A DNA stretch of 62,292 nucleotides from Verrucomicrobiaceae bacterium E54 (GTDB taxonomy: Bacteria; Verrucomicrobiota; Verrucomicrobiia; Verrucomicrobiales; Akkermansiaceae), in assembly GCA_022548915.1 (NCBI GenBank), contig JAKZES010000028.1:1-62292 (forward strand), given 5' to 3'. The notes below the pieces were generated by a model. The model did not search any database and was not told the origin of the DNA. It worked only from the letters and a program-made list of their open reading frames with translations. Below are positions 35,552-44,028 of this stretch, one piece after another (position 1 is the stretch's first letter; every line of letters begins with the position of its first letter). Made by a program: the position numbers and the translations under genes.

Positions 35552-37140
35552 TGGTAGGTGGTGAATTTCTTCGGATCAAAGGCTTCGCGGATCGCCTCGC
35601 CGATGAAGGTGATGGTGAGCAGGAGGATCACCAGCATGGCGAAGACCGAGCTGACGATCCAGGGCGAGCCGAGGTTCTCGAGGCCGCCGTTGAGGATGCG
35701 GCCCCAGCTCGGGTAGGAATCCGGCACGCCGAAGCCGAGGAAGTCGAGGGCGGTGAGCGAGGCGATCACCGAGGCCACGCTGAAGGGCACCAGGGTGACG
35801 ATGGTCGCCACCGCGTTGGGCAGGATGTGGCGGAAGATCACCCGCGGCATGCTCGCTCCGAGCACCCGGGCGGCGCTGGCGTAGTCGCGCGCCTTCTCCT
35901 TGTAGGTGGCGGTCCGCAGGTAGACCGCCACCTGGATCCACGAGAAGATGCAGAAGATGAGCAGAATGGTCCCGAGCGTGATGTTGTCGCGTCCGATGTT
36001 GGCGGAAAGAATCATCACCACGAGCAGGAAGGGCACGTTGAGCATGATTTCCATGACCCGCTGCATGATCAGGTCGTAGGTTCCGCCGAAGTAGCCCATC
36101 AGGCAACCGAAGGTGATCCCGATGCCGTAGGTCAGCACCAGATAGAGGGCGGCCGCCTTGAAGATGACCTGCAGCCCCCCGTAGAGCTGGGCGGCGATGT
36201 CCCAGCCCTTCTTGTCGGTCCCCAGCAGGTGCCGGTGCTGCCAGCCCCGCTTCTCCGGCTGCGTGGCCTGTCGCTGCTCGAGGGCGGGCGGCAGCGGCGG
36301 ATAGATCTTGCGCACCCACGCTCCGCCCTCCGGCGCCTCGAAGTCCTCGGGAAGACTGCTCGACACGATTTCGCCGTCCTTCCACTCCTCGCGGCCCACC
36401 GGTTCCCCGTCGGGACCATAGACCTCGATCGACCACTGGGGCAGCCCCTGGCGGAGGCGTCCGGAGCGCAGCAAGGGACCGGACTCGCCCTCGGCGAACT
36501 GGAAGGCGTAGCCGTTGTAGGGATCGCGTCCGTCCGGGGTGTGGACACGCTTGGCGACCATCGGCAGCAGGCGCTCCATCTGGTCATCCGAGTCAAAGGT
36601 CGGATCCCAGGGAATCGCCGGCAGGATCACCACCGTGTCGGTTTCCTCGGCACGTTCGCTGAGCAGGCGGTAGTTGGCTTCCTCGTCGCCCGTGCCGCCG
36701 AAGAAGGACTCGGAATACGGCAACTCGCGGAAGGCCGGAAAATGCCACTCGCCCTCGTAGCGCACCGCCAGTGCCCGCTTCCCCACCAGCGCCTGGTCGA
36801 GCATCGTCAGGACGAGCAGGAACATCAGGACGCGGAAGGCGAAGTAACCCCGGCCGATCGAGCGGAAGCGCTCGAGCCGGCGCAGCGTCAGCGGATTCCA
36901 GTGGAAGCCGCCGCCGAAGGCGATCATCAGCAAGCCGGCAAGCGTCATGGCGACCGACATGGCCAGGCCGATGACGCGGTGCTGATGCTCGAGCCAGAAG
37001 CTCTCGCCGATGCGGTTGGGATCGGCCTCGAAGTCGTAGAACCAGCGGACGGTCGGGATCTCGATCCCCCGGAACTCCCCCGCCGTCGCGAGCAGCGCGA
37101 CGACGATCAGCAGCAGTCCGATTTTGCGGGGAAAGGTCAT
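35548..37140 (-). CDS. Peptide ABC transporter permease (OppC/YejE-like) with large N-terminal extension
   Basis: A 530-aa permease. The C-terminal 260 residues are a normal OppC-type domain with five helices and the EAA-type loop (AARVLGASMPRVIFRHILPNA). The first 270 residues add two or three membrane helices and a periplasmic-looking domain not present in E. coli OppC (about 300 aa) or YejE (about 340 aa). Function of the extension is not evident. The preceding permease gene ends 1 nt upstream, and the next gene overlaps by 4 nt. Confidence 0.8.
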   Translation of the reverse strand: MTFPRKIGLLLIVVALLATAGEFRGIEIPTVRWFYDFEADPNRIGESFWLEHQHRVIGLAMSVAMTLAGLLMIAFGGGFHWNPLTLRRLERFRSIGRGYFAFRVLMFLLVLTMLDQALVGKRALAVRYEGEWHFPAFRELPYSESFFGGTGDEEANYRLLSERAEETDTVVILPAIPWDPTFDSDDQMERLLPMVAKRVHTPDGRDPYNGYAFQFAEGESGPLLRSGRLRQGLPQWSIEVYGPDGEPVGREEWKDGEIVSSSLPEDFEAPEGGAWVRKIYPPLPPALEQRQATQPEKRGWQHRHLLGTDKKGWDIAAQLYGGLQVIFKAAALYLVLTYGIGITFGCLMGYFGGTYDLIMQRVMEIMLNVPFLLVVMILSANIGRDNITLGTILLIFCIFSWIQVAVYLRTATYKEKARDYASAARVLGASMPRVIFRHILPNAVATIVTLVPFSVASVIASLTALDFLGFGVPDSYPSWGRILNGGLENLGSPWIVSSVFAMLVILLLTITFIGEAIREAFDPKKFTTYQ

Positions 37141-37141
37141 C

Positions 37142-38437
37142 TTACTTGTAACTGACGCGGGGATCGACCAGCGCCACACAGAGGTCGGAGATCACGTTGC
37201 CAAGGAGCATCAGCAGGGCCGAAACGAAGAGCACTCCCATGATCACGGGCTGGTCGAACTCGAGGATCGCGTTGAAGCTCAGCAGGCCGAAACCGTTGAT
37301 GTCGAAGACCCGCTCGATGAGCACGCTGCCGGCCACGATGAGGGTAAGGTTGCCGCCGAAGGTGGTGGCGATGGGGATGATCGAGTTGCGGAAGGCGTGC
37401 TGGAACACGGCTTTGGGGAAGCCCGTGCCCTTCGCGATGGCCGTCCTCACGTAGTCGGCGGCGAGGTTGTCCATCAGGTTGTTCTTCATCAGCATCGTCA
37501 TCATCGCGAAGGAGCCGATGATGTAGCACAGCAGGGGCAGGGTGCCGTGATAAGCGAGGTCGGCGATCTTCCCGCCCAGCGAGAGGGCGTCGAAATTGTC
37601 GCTCACGAATCCACCGAGGGCGAACCAGCGCAGCTGTGCGCCGAAATAGACGACCAGCAGGGCACCGAGCGCGTAGCCGGGGATGGCGTAGCCGGCGAAA
37701 ACCAGCACCGAGGTGAAATTGTCCATCCAGCTCCGGTGCTTGATCGCCTTGATGATACCGAGCGGCAGGCAGATCGAATAGATCAGCACCATCGCGATCC
37801 CACCGAAGAAGAGCGACACCGGCATGCGCTGGAGGATCATCCGCCACACCGGATCCTGATATTTCCAGGAATACCCGAGGCTCCCCTGCAGCAAGCCGTC
37901 GAAGGCCGGCTTGAAGATCACCGCCCGCGGCTGCGGCAGGGTCGGGAGGTCGATGCCCTTGGCATACTTCTCGAAGCGCCGTGCCTGGGTTTCCGGACTC
38001 ACGACCCGGACCTGCCAGTCGCCCAAGTCCGCGCCTTCCGGACCACTCAGGAGAACGTCACCACCCGGCGACTTCGTCACCTTGGCCACGTGAACCGTGC
38101 CCGGCACCGGGATCTCGACCGCGTCCTCGCCCTCCGGAAATTCCCGGCCCTGCAACTCGATGTCCCGTGGCAGCACCCCCAGCCATTCGAGATAGCCCCG
38201 CAGGATCCCCTTGTGCTGGTCGTACTCCTCCTCAAGCTCGAGCACCTGGGCCGCGCTCAGGGAAGCGGCGGCCTCCTCGGCACCCACGCGGGACTCCCCG
38301 TCGCCGCCCATCAGGCGCTGCAGCCCCTGCTCCACCGGACCGCCCGGCGTCACCCTCACGATCACGAACACCAGCAGCGTGATCCCGATCAGCGTGAGCG
38401 GAATCAGCAGCAGGCGGCGGATGAAGTAGGCTTTCAA
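37142..38437 (-). CDS. Peptide ABC transporter permease (OppB/YejB-like)
   Basis: A 431-aa permease with an N-terminal helix (RRLLLIPLTLIGITLLVFVIV), a periplasmic insert of about 150 residues, then the usual five-helix permease core with the EAA loop (TAIAKGTGFPKAVFQHAFRNS). The insert makes it longer than E. coli OppB (306 aa) or YejB (364 aa), paralleling the extended partner permease. First gene of the leftward peptide-uptake operon; 185 nt separate it from the divergent binding-protein gene. Confidence 0.85.
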   Translation of the reverse strand: MKAYFIRRLLLIPLTLIGITLLVFVIVRVTPGGPVEQGLQRLMGGDGESRVGAEEAAASLSAAQVLELEEEYDQHKGILRGYLEWLGVLPRDIELQGREFPEGEDAVEIPVPGTVHVAKVTKSPGGDVLLSGPEGADLGDWQVRVVSPETQARRFEKYAKGIDLPTLPQPRAVIFKPAFDGLLQGSLGYSWKYQDPVWRMILQRMPVSLFFGGIAMVLIYSICLPLGIIKAIKHRSWMDNFTSVLVFAGYAIPGYALGALLVVYFGAQLRWFALGGFVSDNFDALSLGGKIADLAYHGTLPLLCYIIGSFAMMTMLMKNNLMDNLAADYVRTAIAKGTGFPKAVFQHAFRNSIIPIATTFGGNLTLIVAGSVLIERVFDINGFGLLSFNAILEFDQPVIMGVLFVSALLMLLGNVISDLCVALVDPRVSYK

Positions 38438-38622
38438 GCGACGGTGGGCGAGCGGGTCCCGTGGTTTCTAGCCCCGGGTGGTGGTCTTGCAAGCACGCTC
38501 CATTCCGAAAATCCCGAATCGGCCCGATTTCCGCCCCGACGGGAACACCGACGCATGAAAGCCCGGCCTGCGTCGCTTTTTGCTGCCAATCGGGCCCGGG
38601 CGCCGCTTACTTCGCGCCTGTC

Positions 38623-40221
38623 ATGCTTCGCCCACTCCTCTTATCCTGCCTGATCGCGATCGCCCTGGCATCGTGCCAGAAGCAGACGCAGGTCGAGCGG
38701 GCCAACGAGGAAGGCATCATGCTGGTCGGCAACTCTGCCGAACCCAAGGCCCTCGACCCCCAACTCGTCACCGGTGTGATCGAGAGCAAGATCATCGGCG
38801 CTCTCTTCGAGGGTCTGGTCGCCGACGACCCCGAAAGCGACGATGCCATGCCCCCAGGCGCCGCCGTCTCGTGGGAGCACAACGAGGACATGACCGAGTG
38901 GACCTTCCAACTGCGCCCGGAAGGCCGCTGGTCCGACAACACCCCGCTGACCGCCCACGACTTCGTCTTCGCCTACCGGAGGATGCTCACGCCCGATCTC
39001 GCGGCTCCCTACGCCGAGATGCTCTACTTCATCGACAAGGCCGAAGCCTACAACAAGGGCGAGATCGAGGATTTCAGCGAAGTCGGAGTCCGGGCCATCG
39101 ACGACTTCACCCTCGCACTCCGGCTGCGCGAGCCGGTCCCCTTCCTCCCCTCGCTCACGCGCCACTACACCTGGTTCCCCGTGCCGCGCCACGTGGTCCT
39201 GCAACACGGAGACATCGACGATCGCTTCACCCCCTGGAGCGAACTCGGGAACCTTGTCGGCAACGGACCGTTCCAGCTCTCCGAGTGGCGCTTCCACGAC
39301 GTGATCGAGGTGACGCGCAACCCCCACTATTGGGATGCGGAGAACGTCGGTCTCAACGGCATCCGCTTCTTTCCGATCGAAAACCCCTACACCGAGGCCC
39401 GGGCCTTCCTCGCCGGCCAACTTCACACGACCTACACCCTTCCTCCCGACCTCGTCGACACGATGGCGGCGGACTACCCGCAGTTCCTGCGGCAGGAACC
39501 CTACGTCGGCACCACCTTCGTCCGGCTCAACAACACCCGGCCGGCCCTGGACGATGCCCGCGTCCGCCGCGCGCTCTCGCTGGCGATCGATCGCGAGCTG
39601 CTCTGCGAGCACATCTTCGAGGGCTACACCCCGGCGCGCTCCATGACGCCCAAGATGGGCGCCTACGAACCGGAACCCGTGCTGTCCTTCGACCCCGAGA
39701 AAGGTCGCGAGCTGCTGGCCGAAGCCGGCTATCCCAAAGGCAAGGGCTTTCCCCGCTACTCCATGCTGATCAGCCGTCCCTCCGCCCGCGCATCGGCGGA
39801 AGCGCTGCAGGCGATGTGGAAGGAACACCTGAACATCCTCGTCGACATTCAGAACAAGGACTGGGGATCCTACATCAGCGCCCAGCAGAGCCTCGAGTTC
39901 GACATGGCCTCGGCCGGCTGGATCGGCGACTACCTCGACCCCACCACCTTCCTCAACATGTGGACCGAGGGCAACGGCAACAACAACACCGGGTGGCACA
40001 GCGATGCCTACGAGGAACTGCTCGACAAGGCCGCGCTGCAGGCCGATCCCGCCGAGCGCTACCGCCTGTTGGCCGAGGCCGAAAAAATCCTGATGGAGGA
40101 ACGCCCGGTGCTTCCCGTGTCCTGGTATGCCCGCAACTATCTCCACCGGCCCGAGGTGAAAGGCTGGCATCCCCTGCTTCTCGACAACCATCCCTGGAAG
40201 GCCATCCACCTCGAACCATGA
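38623..40221 (+). CDS. Oligopeptide-binding lipoprotein (OppA-like)
   Basis: A 532-aa lipoprotein with lipobox LASC (Cys18). Family-5 binding protein: EPKALDPQLVTGV at the start of the mature part, GRWSDNTPLTAHDFVFAYRR, and the hinge and C-lobe pattern ARASAEALQAMWKE. It matches OppA/MppA in length. The ATG at 38623 starts the signal peptide; the frame is open upstream without features. Overlaps the permease gene by 4 nt. Confidence 0.88.
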   Translation: MLRPLLLSCLIAIALASCQKQTQVERANEEGIMLVGNSAEPKALDPQLVTGVIESKIIGALFEGLVADDPESDDAMPPGAAVSWEHNEDMTEWTFQLRPEGRWSDNTPLTAHDFVFAYRRMLTPDLAAPYAEMLYFIDKAEAYNKGEIEDFSEVGVRAIDDFTLALRLREPVPFLPSLTRHYTWFPVPRHVVLQHGDIDDRFTPWSELGNLVGNGPFQLSEWRFHDVIEVTRNPHYWDAENVGLNGIRFFPIENPYTEARAFLAGQLHTTYTLPPDLVDTMAADYPQFLRQEPYVGTTFVRLNNTRPALDDARVRRALSLAIDRELLCEHIFEGYTPARSMTPKMGAYEPEPVLSFDPEKGRELLAEAGYPKGKGFPRYSMLISRPSARASAEALQAMWKEHLNILVDIQNKDWGSYISAQQSLEFDMASAGWIGDYLDPTTFLNMWTEGNGNNNTGWHSDAYEELLDKAALQADPAERYRLLAEAEKILMEERPVLPVSWYARNYLHRPEVKGWHPLLLDNHPWKAIHLEP

Positions 40222-41144
40222 TCCGACAGATCCTCAACCGGCTCGGCCAGGGACTGCTCGTCCTGTTCGTGCTCTTCACGCTGACCTTCTTTCTGGTCCG
40301 CTCGCTGCCGACCGGTCCGTTCAAGACCGAGCGGGCCATCCCCGAGCATATTCAGGCCAAGATGGAGGCCTACTACGGCCTCGATCAACCCCTGCTGGTC
40401 CAGTACCAGAAACGGCTGGTCAATCTGCTCAGCGGTGACCTCGGGCTGAGCCTGCGGCTGGAAGGCCGGGAGGTTTCGGAAATCATCAGCCAGTCCTTTC
40501 CGGTCTCCCTGCAGCTCGGACTGGTGGCCATCGTGCTGGCGATCACGATCGGCGTGCCGCTCGGCATCCTCGCCGCGTGGCGCAAGAACTCGCTCACCGA
40601 CTACGGGGCGATGGCCCTGGCGATGGTCGGCATCTGCATCCCCTCCTTCGTCATCGGCCCGGTCCTCGCCGACCAGTTCGGGCGCCGGATGGAAATCCTC
40701 CCCGCCATGGGCTGGTCGCCGCTCTCGCCGGCATTCTGGATCCTGCCGGCACTCACGCTGGGGCTGATCAGCGCCGCCTACCTGTCGCGCCTGACGCGCG
40801 CCGGCATGCTCGAAACCCTCAACCAGGACTTCGTCCGCACCGCCCGTGCCAAGGGAGTGTCCGAGGGGCGCATCCTTTCCCACCACTGCCTGAGGGGCGG
40901 ATTGATCCCCGCGGTCGCCTACATCGGCCCGGCTTTCGCCGCCATCATCTCCGGCTCCCTGGTGATCGAGAGCATCTTCGCCATTCCCGGACTCGGCACC
41001 CACTTCATCAAGTCGATCGAGACCGGCGACGAACCGGTGATCACTGGCGTCGTCCTGCTCTACGGCTCGCTCATCATTCTCGCCAACATCGCCACCGACC
41101 TGCTCGGCGTCTGGCTCAACCCGCGGCTTCGCTCCACCCGCTGA
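40218..41144 (+). CDS. Oligopeptide ABC transporter permease (OppB-like)
   Basis: A 308-aa permease of normal OppB length: N-terminal helix, periplasmic loop with YYGLDQPLLVQY, then five helices with the EAA loop (RTARAKGVSEGRILSHHCLRG). Second gene of the rightward operon, between the binding protein (4-nt overlap) and the OppC-like permease (4-nt gap). Confidence 0.9.
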   Translation: MIRQILNRLGQGLLVLFVLFTLTFFLVRSLPTGPFKTERAIPEHIQAKMEAYYGLDQPLLVQYQKRLVNLLSGDLGLSLRLEGREVSEIISQSFPVSLQLGLVAIVLAITIGVPLGILAAWRKNSLTDYGAMALAMVGICIPSFVIGPVLADQFGRRMEILPAMGWSPLSPAFWILPALTLGLISAAYLSRLTRAGMLETLNQDFVRTARAKGVSEGRILSHHCLRGGLIPAVAYIGPAFAAIISGSLVIESIFAIPGLGTHFIKSIETGDEPVITGVVLLYGSLIILANIATDLLGVWLNPRLRSTR

Positions 41145-41148
41145 TCCC

Positions 41149-42126
41149 GTGACAACGACCGAACTCGAGAAAGGCACCTCGCTGTGGCACGACGCCACCC
41201 TGCGACTGAAAAAGAACCACGCGGCCATGGCGGGGGTGGTCGTGCTGGCCGTCATCTTCCTCGCCTGCCTCGTCCTGCCTTCCATCCCCGACCTCCTGCA
41301 GGACCCCAATGCCCAATCGCTGGCACTGAAAAACCGCCCACCCTCCGGCGAACACTGGTTCGGCACCGATCACCTCGGTCGCGACATCTTCTCGCGGGTC
41401 CTCTACGGCGGACGCATCTCGATCGCCGTCGGCATCATCACCACCGCCGTCTCGGTCACCATCGGCGTCTGCTGGGGCGCTCTGGCGGGCTATGCGGGCG
41501 GGCGCACCGACGACGCCCTGATGCGGGTCGTCGACATCCTCTACGCCCTCCCCTTCCTCATCATCGTCATCCTGCTCGGCAAGGCGATCGAGCCCTGGAC
41601 GGTCGACCTGACGAACTGGGCGGTGGATCTCTTCGCCGGAAAGGAGGCCTCGGTCTCGCGGCAGAACGAAACCCGCACCTGGGTCGAACCCATCACCACG
41701 CTGGTCCCGCTGTTCATCGCGATCGGCGCGCTGTCGTGGCTGACCGTTTCGCGCATCGTCCGCGCCCAGGTGCAGAACGTCGCCAAGCAGGACTTCATCG
41801 AGGCGGCCCGCTCGCTGGGCCTGGGCCACGCGCGCATCCTCTTCCGCCACATCCTGCCCAATGCGCTCGGGCCGATCATCGTCTACACCACGCTGACCAT
41901 TCCCGGCATCATGCTCTTCGAGGCCACGCTGTCCTTCCTCGGCCTCGGGGTGAAACCTCCCAACAGCTCCTGGGGCATCCTTATCGAGGAAGGTGCCAAC
42001 CGCATGGCCTCCAATCCGTGGCTGCTGTTTTTCCCTTCCCTGTTTTTCGCCAGCACCCTCTTCGCCCTGAATTTCCTCGGCGACGGCCTCCGCGACGCCC
42101 TCGACCCGAAATCGTCGAAGGACTGA
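41149..42126 (+). CDS. Oligopeptide ABC transporter permease (OppC-like)
   Basis: A 325-aa permease from a GTG start: N-terminal helix (about 25-45), HWFGTDHLGRDIFSR motif before the core, then five helices with the EAA loop (EAARSLGLGHARILFRHILPN). A periplasmic or cytoplasmic insert of about 35 residues follows the third helix. No OppD/OppF genes follow; the ATPases of the minus-strand operon are the nearest candidates. Confidence 0.9.
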   Translation: MTTTELEKGTSLWHDATLRLKKNHAAMAGVVVLAVIFLACLVLPSIPDLLQDPNAQSLALKNRPPSGEHWFGTDHLGRDIFSRVLYGGRISIAVGIITTAVSVTIGVCWGALAGYAGGRTDDALMRVVDILYALPFLIIVILLGKAIEPWTVDLTNWAVDLFAGKEASVSRQNETRTWVEPITTLVPLFIAIGALSWLTVSRIVRAQVQNVAKQDFIEAARSLGLGHARILFRHILPNALGPIIVYTTLTIPGIMLFEATLSFLGLGVKPPNSSWGILIEEGANRMASNPWLLFFPSLFFASTLFALNFLGDGLRDALDPKSSKD

Positions 42127-42129
42127 GGA

Positions 42130-42159
42130 ATTTCAGATGTTGGATTTCAGATTTCAGAT
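42130..42159. repeat. Short ATTTCAGAT repeats after oppC
   Basis: ATTTCAGAT occurs at 42130-42138, 42144-42152 and 42151-42159, directly after the oppC-like stop. AT-rich compared with surroundings. Function unknown. Confidence 0.5.
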
Positions 42160-42236
42160 TGGAAACTCTGGATCGAGTGTCGAGAGGAGCCCCCAAAGCG
42201 GCGATGGGAAGCCGACGCCAACAATTGACTTGCCCC

Positions 42237-42274
42237 GGATCATCATGCTGTTCATAAAAACAGCATGATGATCC
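42237..42274 (+). promoter_or_regulatory. radC: Perfect 16-bp hairpin holding the radC start codon
   Basis: GGATCATCATGCTGTT (42237-42252) pairs perfectly with 42259-42274, loop CATAAA. The radC start ATG at 42265 and the next ATG are in the right arm, so the structure would hide the start in mRNA; as DNA it is also a near-perfect palindrome that a repressor could bind. TTGACT at 42225-42230 could be a -35 element, but no good -10 follows. Confidence 0.7.
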
Positions 42275-42951
42275 GCGATCTCCCCGACACCGAGCGTCCG
42301 CGTGAGAAGCTTGCACGGCTGGGTCCGGCCGCCCTCGACAACGCCGAGCTGCTGGCCCTCTTCCTCCGCACCGGGATCCGCGGAAAGAGCGCGATCCAGA
42401 TCGGTCGCGACATCCTCGCCCACTTCGGCTCGCTCCACGCCCTCGGCTCGGCCGGCATCGAAGCCCTGCGCGACACTCCCGGCCTCGGCCTCGCCAAGGC
42501 CTGCCAACTCGCCGCCGCATTCGAACTCGGCGCCCGCACAGCCCGTGAACAACTCACCGACACCCCCCTCGACTCCCCCGAACGCCTGCACGAACTGTTC
42601 GCCCCGCAGCTTGCCTGGCTCGGGCAGGAAAAGCTCGTCCTGGCGCTCGTTGATTCCCGCCTCCGGCACCTGGCCACCATCGAGGTCAGCTCCGGCACGC
42701 TCACGGAAACTTCGGCCCATCCCCGGGAAATCCTGCGGCCGGTGATCCTCCACAAGGCCTACGGCTTCGCCATTCTCCACAACCACCCTTCCGGCGACCC
42801 GTCGCCGAGCGCCGCCGACATCCGCTTCACCCGGCGCATTCACGAGGCCGCGGAACTCATGGAGGTCCGCCTCATCGACCACGTGATCATCGGTCGTCCC
42901 TCCTGCGGGCGCGAGCCCTACTACTCCTTCCGGGAAGGCGGAGTGATCTGA
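42265..42951 (+). CDS. radC: RadC-family JAMM/MPN+ domain protein
   Basis: A 228-aa RadC-like protein. The N-terminal UPF0758 helix-hairpin-helix region (DLPDTERPREKL then ELLALFLRTG) is followed by the JAMM domain with HNHPSGDPSPSAAD, the metal-binding motif, near residue 170. The family was named for a repair phenotype later questioned; biochemical function remains unclear. Starts inside the hairpin described at 42237-42274. Stand-alone gene. Confidence 0.88.
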   Translation: MMIRDLPDTERPREKLARLGPAALDNAELLALFLRTGIRGKSAIQIGRDILAHFGSLHALGSAGIEALRDTPGLGLAKACQLAAAFELGARTAREQLTDTPLDSPERLHELFAPQLAWLGQEKLVLALVDSRLRHLATIEVSSGTLTETSAHPREILRPVILHKAYGFAILHNHPSGDPSPSAADIRFTRRIHEAAELMEVRLIDHVIIGRPSCGREPYYSFREGGVI

Positions 42952-43077
42952 TTCCACACCCGCCGCCGCCCCACGGTAGCCCCGCAAGTCGGATGCCGTT
43001 TCGACCCTCGACGGTGAAAGGCGAGCAATCTCATCTCGCTTTTTCTCCGGAACACGGTATTCCCCGAAGCCCAGTCA

Positions 43078-43950
43078 ATGGAAACGGAGCGCGTCGCCGT
43101 CATCACCCCTACCTTCAACCGGGAGAATCTTCTGGAAGACTGCGTGCGAAGCGCTGCCGCCCAAACCCACCCCGGGGTCGTCATCTACGTCTGCGACGAT
43201 CACTCGACGGACCGGACCGACGCCCTGATGGACCGCCTCGCTGCGGAGATCCCGTCACTCCGCTACCTCCGGAACCGCCATGCAAAGGGGCCCCAGGGAC
43301 CGAGAATCACCGCCTTGGAAGAGGGAACCGAAGAGTTTGTCGCCTTTCTCGACTCCGACAACCGCTACCACCCGAACGCGGTCTCCCGCTGCCTTGAAGC
43401 TTTCCGCGCGGACCCCTCGATCGACGTGGTGTGTTTCGGCCAGGAGTGTGTTCATCACGGATCCGCCCGCGGCTCCGAGCTCGAGTGGATCGAGAACCTC
43501 ATTCCTGAACTCGAAGGTGACATCCTCGGTCCGCTTCTTCGCACCGAGGTGGCGGTCGACATGGGGAATTGCGTGATCCGGCGCGCGGCGCTCGAGCGGG
43601 CCGGTGGCCTCGACGAAGACCTGCCCGCCTACAACGATCTCGAGCTGCACATCCGCCTGGCACGCTTCGCCCGCTACCACTCGATCCCGGAGGTCCTCAT
43701 GACCTACCTGGTCCACGGCGACCAGATCACCGCCAACTCGCTCCTGCGCGGCCGCGGACTGCTGCGGATTACCCGTCGGCACCGGGCACTCTTCGAAGAG
43801 GCCGGGGCCATGGAAACCATCATGATGCGAATCTTCGGGCACGCCAATCATGCACCGGGACCCGGGGGCTACCAGCTTGCCTTCCAAGCCTTCGCACTGG
43901 CTCCCATGGCATCCCTCCGGGCGCTGAGCGCCAGAGTCTTGCGTCGATAA
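43078..43950 (+). CDS. Family 2 glycosyltransferase
   Basis: A 290-aa GT-A fold enzyme: VAVITPTFNRENLLEDCVRS at the N terminus, CDDHSTD binding the nucleotide, and DSDN near residue 93 as the metal-binding DxD. Acceptor and sugar cannot be told. The C-terminal 60 residues are basic and not conserved with any family I recognise. No sugar-pathway neighbours. Confidence 0.82.
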   Translation: METERVAVITPTFNRENLLEDCVRSAAAQTHPGVVIYVCDDHSTDRTDALMDRLAAEIPSLRYLRNRHAKGPQGPRITALEEGTEEFVAFLDSDNRYHPNAVSRCLEAFRADPSIDVVCFGQECVHHGSARGSELEWIENLIPELEGDILGPLLRTEVAVDMGNCVIRRAALERAGGLDEDLPAYNDLELHIRLARFARYHSIPEVLMTYLVHGDQITANSLLRGRGLLRITRRHRALFEEAGAMETIMMRIFGHANHAPGPGGYQLAFQAFALAPMASLRALSARVLRR

Positions 43951-44028
43951 CCCGCCGTTTTCCCGGGGCTCTTGCAACTGACTTTCCCCCTTGCGGGAGG
44001 GTCGCACGTCCCGTAGCCTCCGCCGCCC

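Noticed and set aside
38580-40217. Extension of the OppB-like frame far upstream
   Set aside because: The upstream part is the +1 frame of the binding-protein gene; the permease starts at 40218 with an ATGA overlap.
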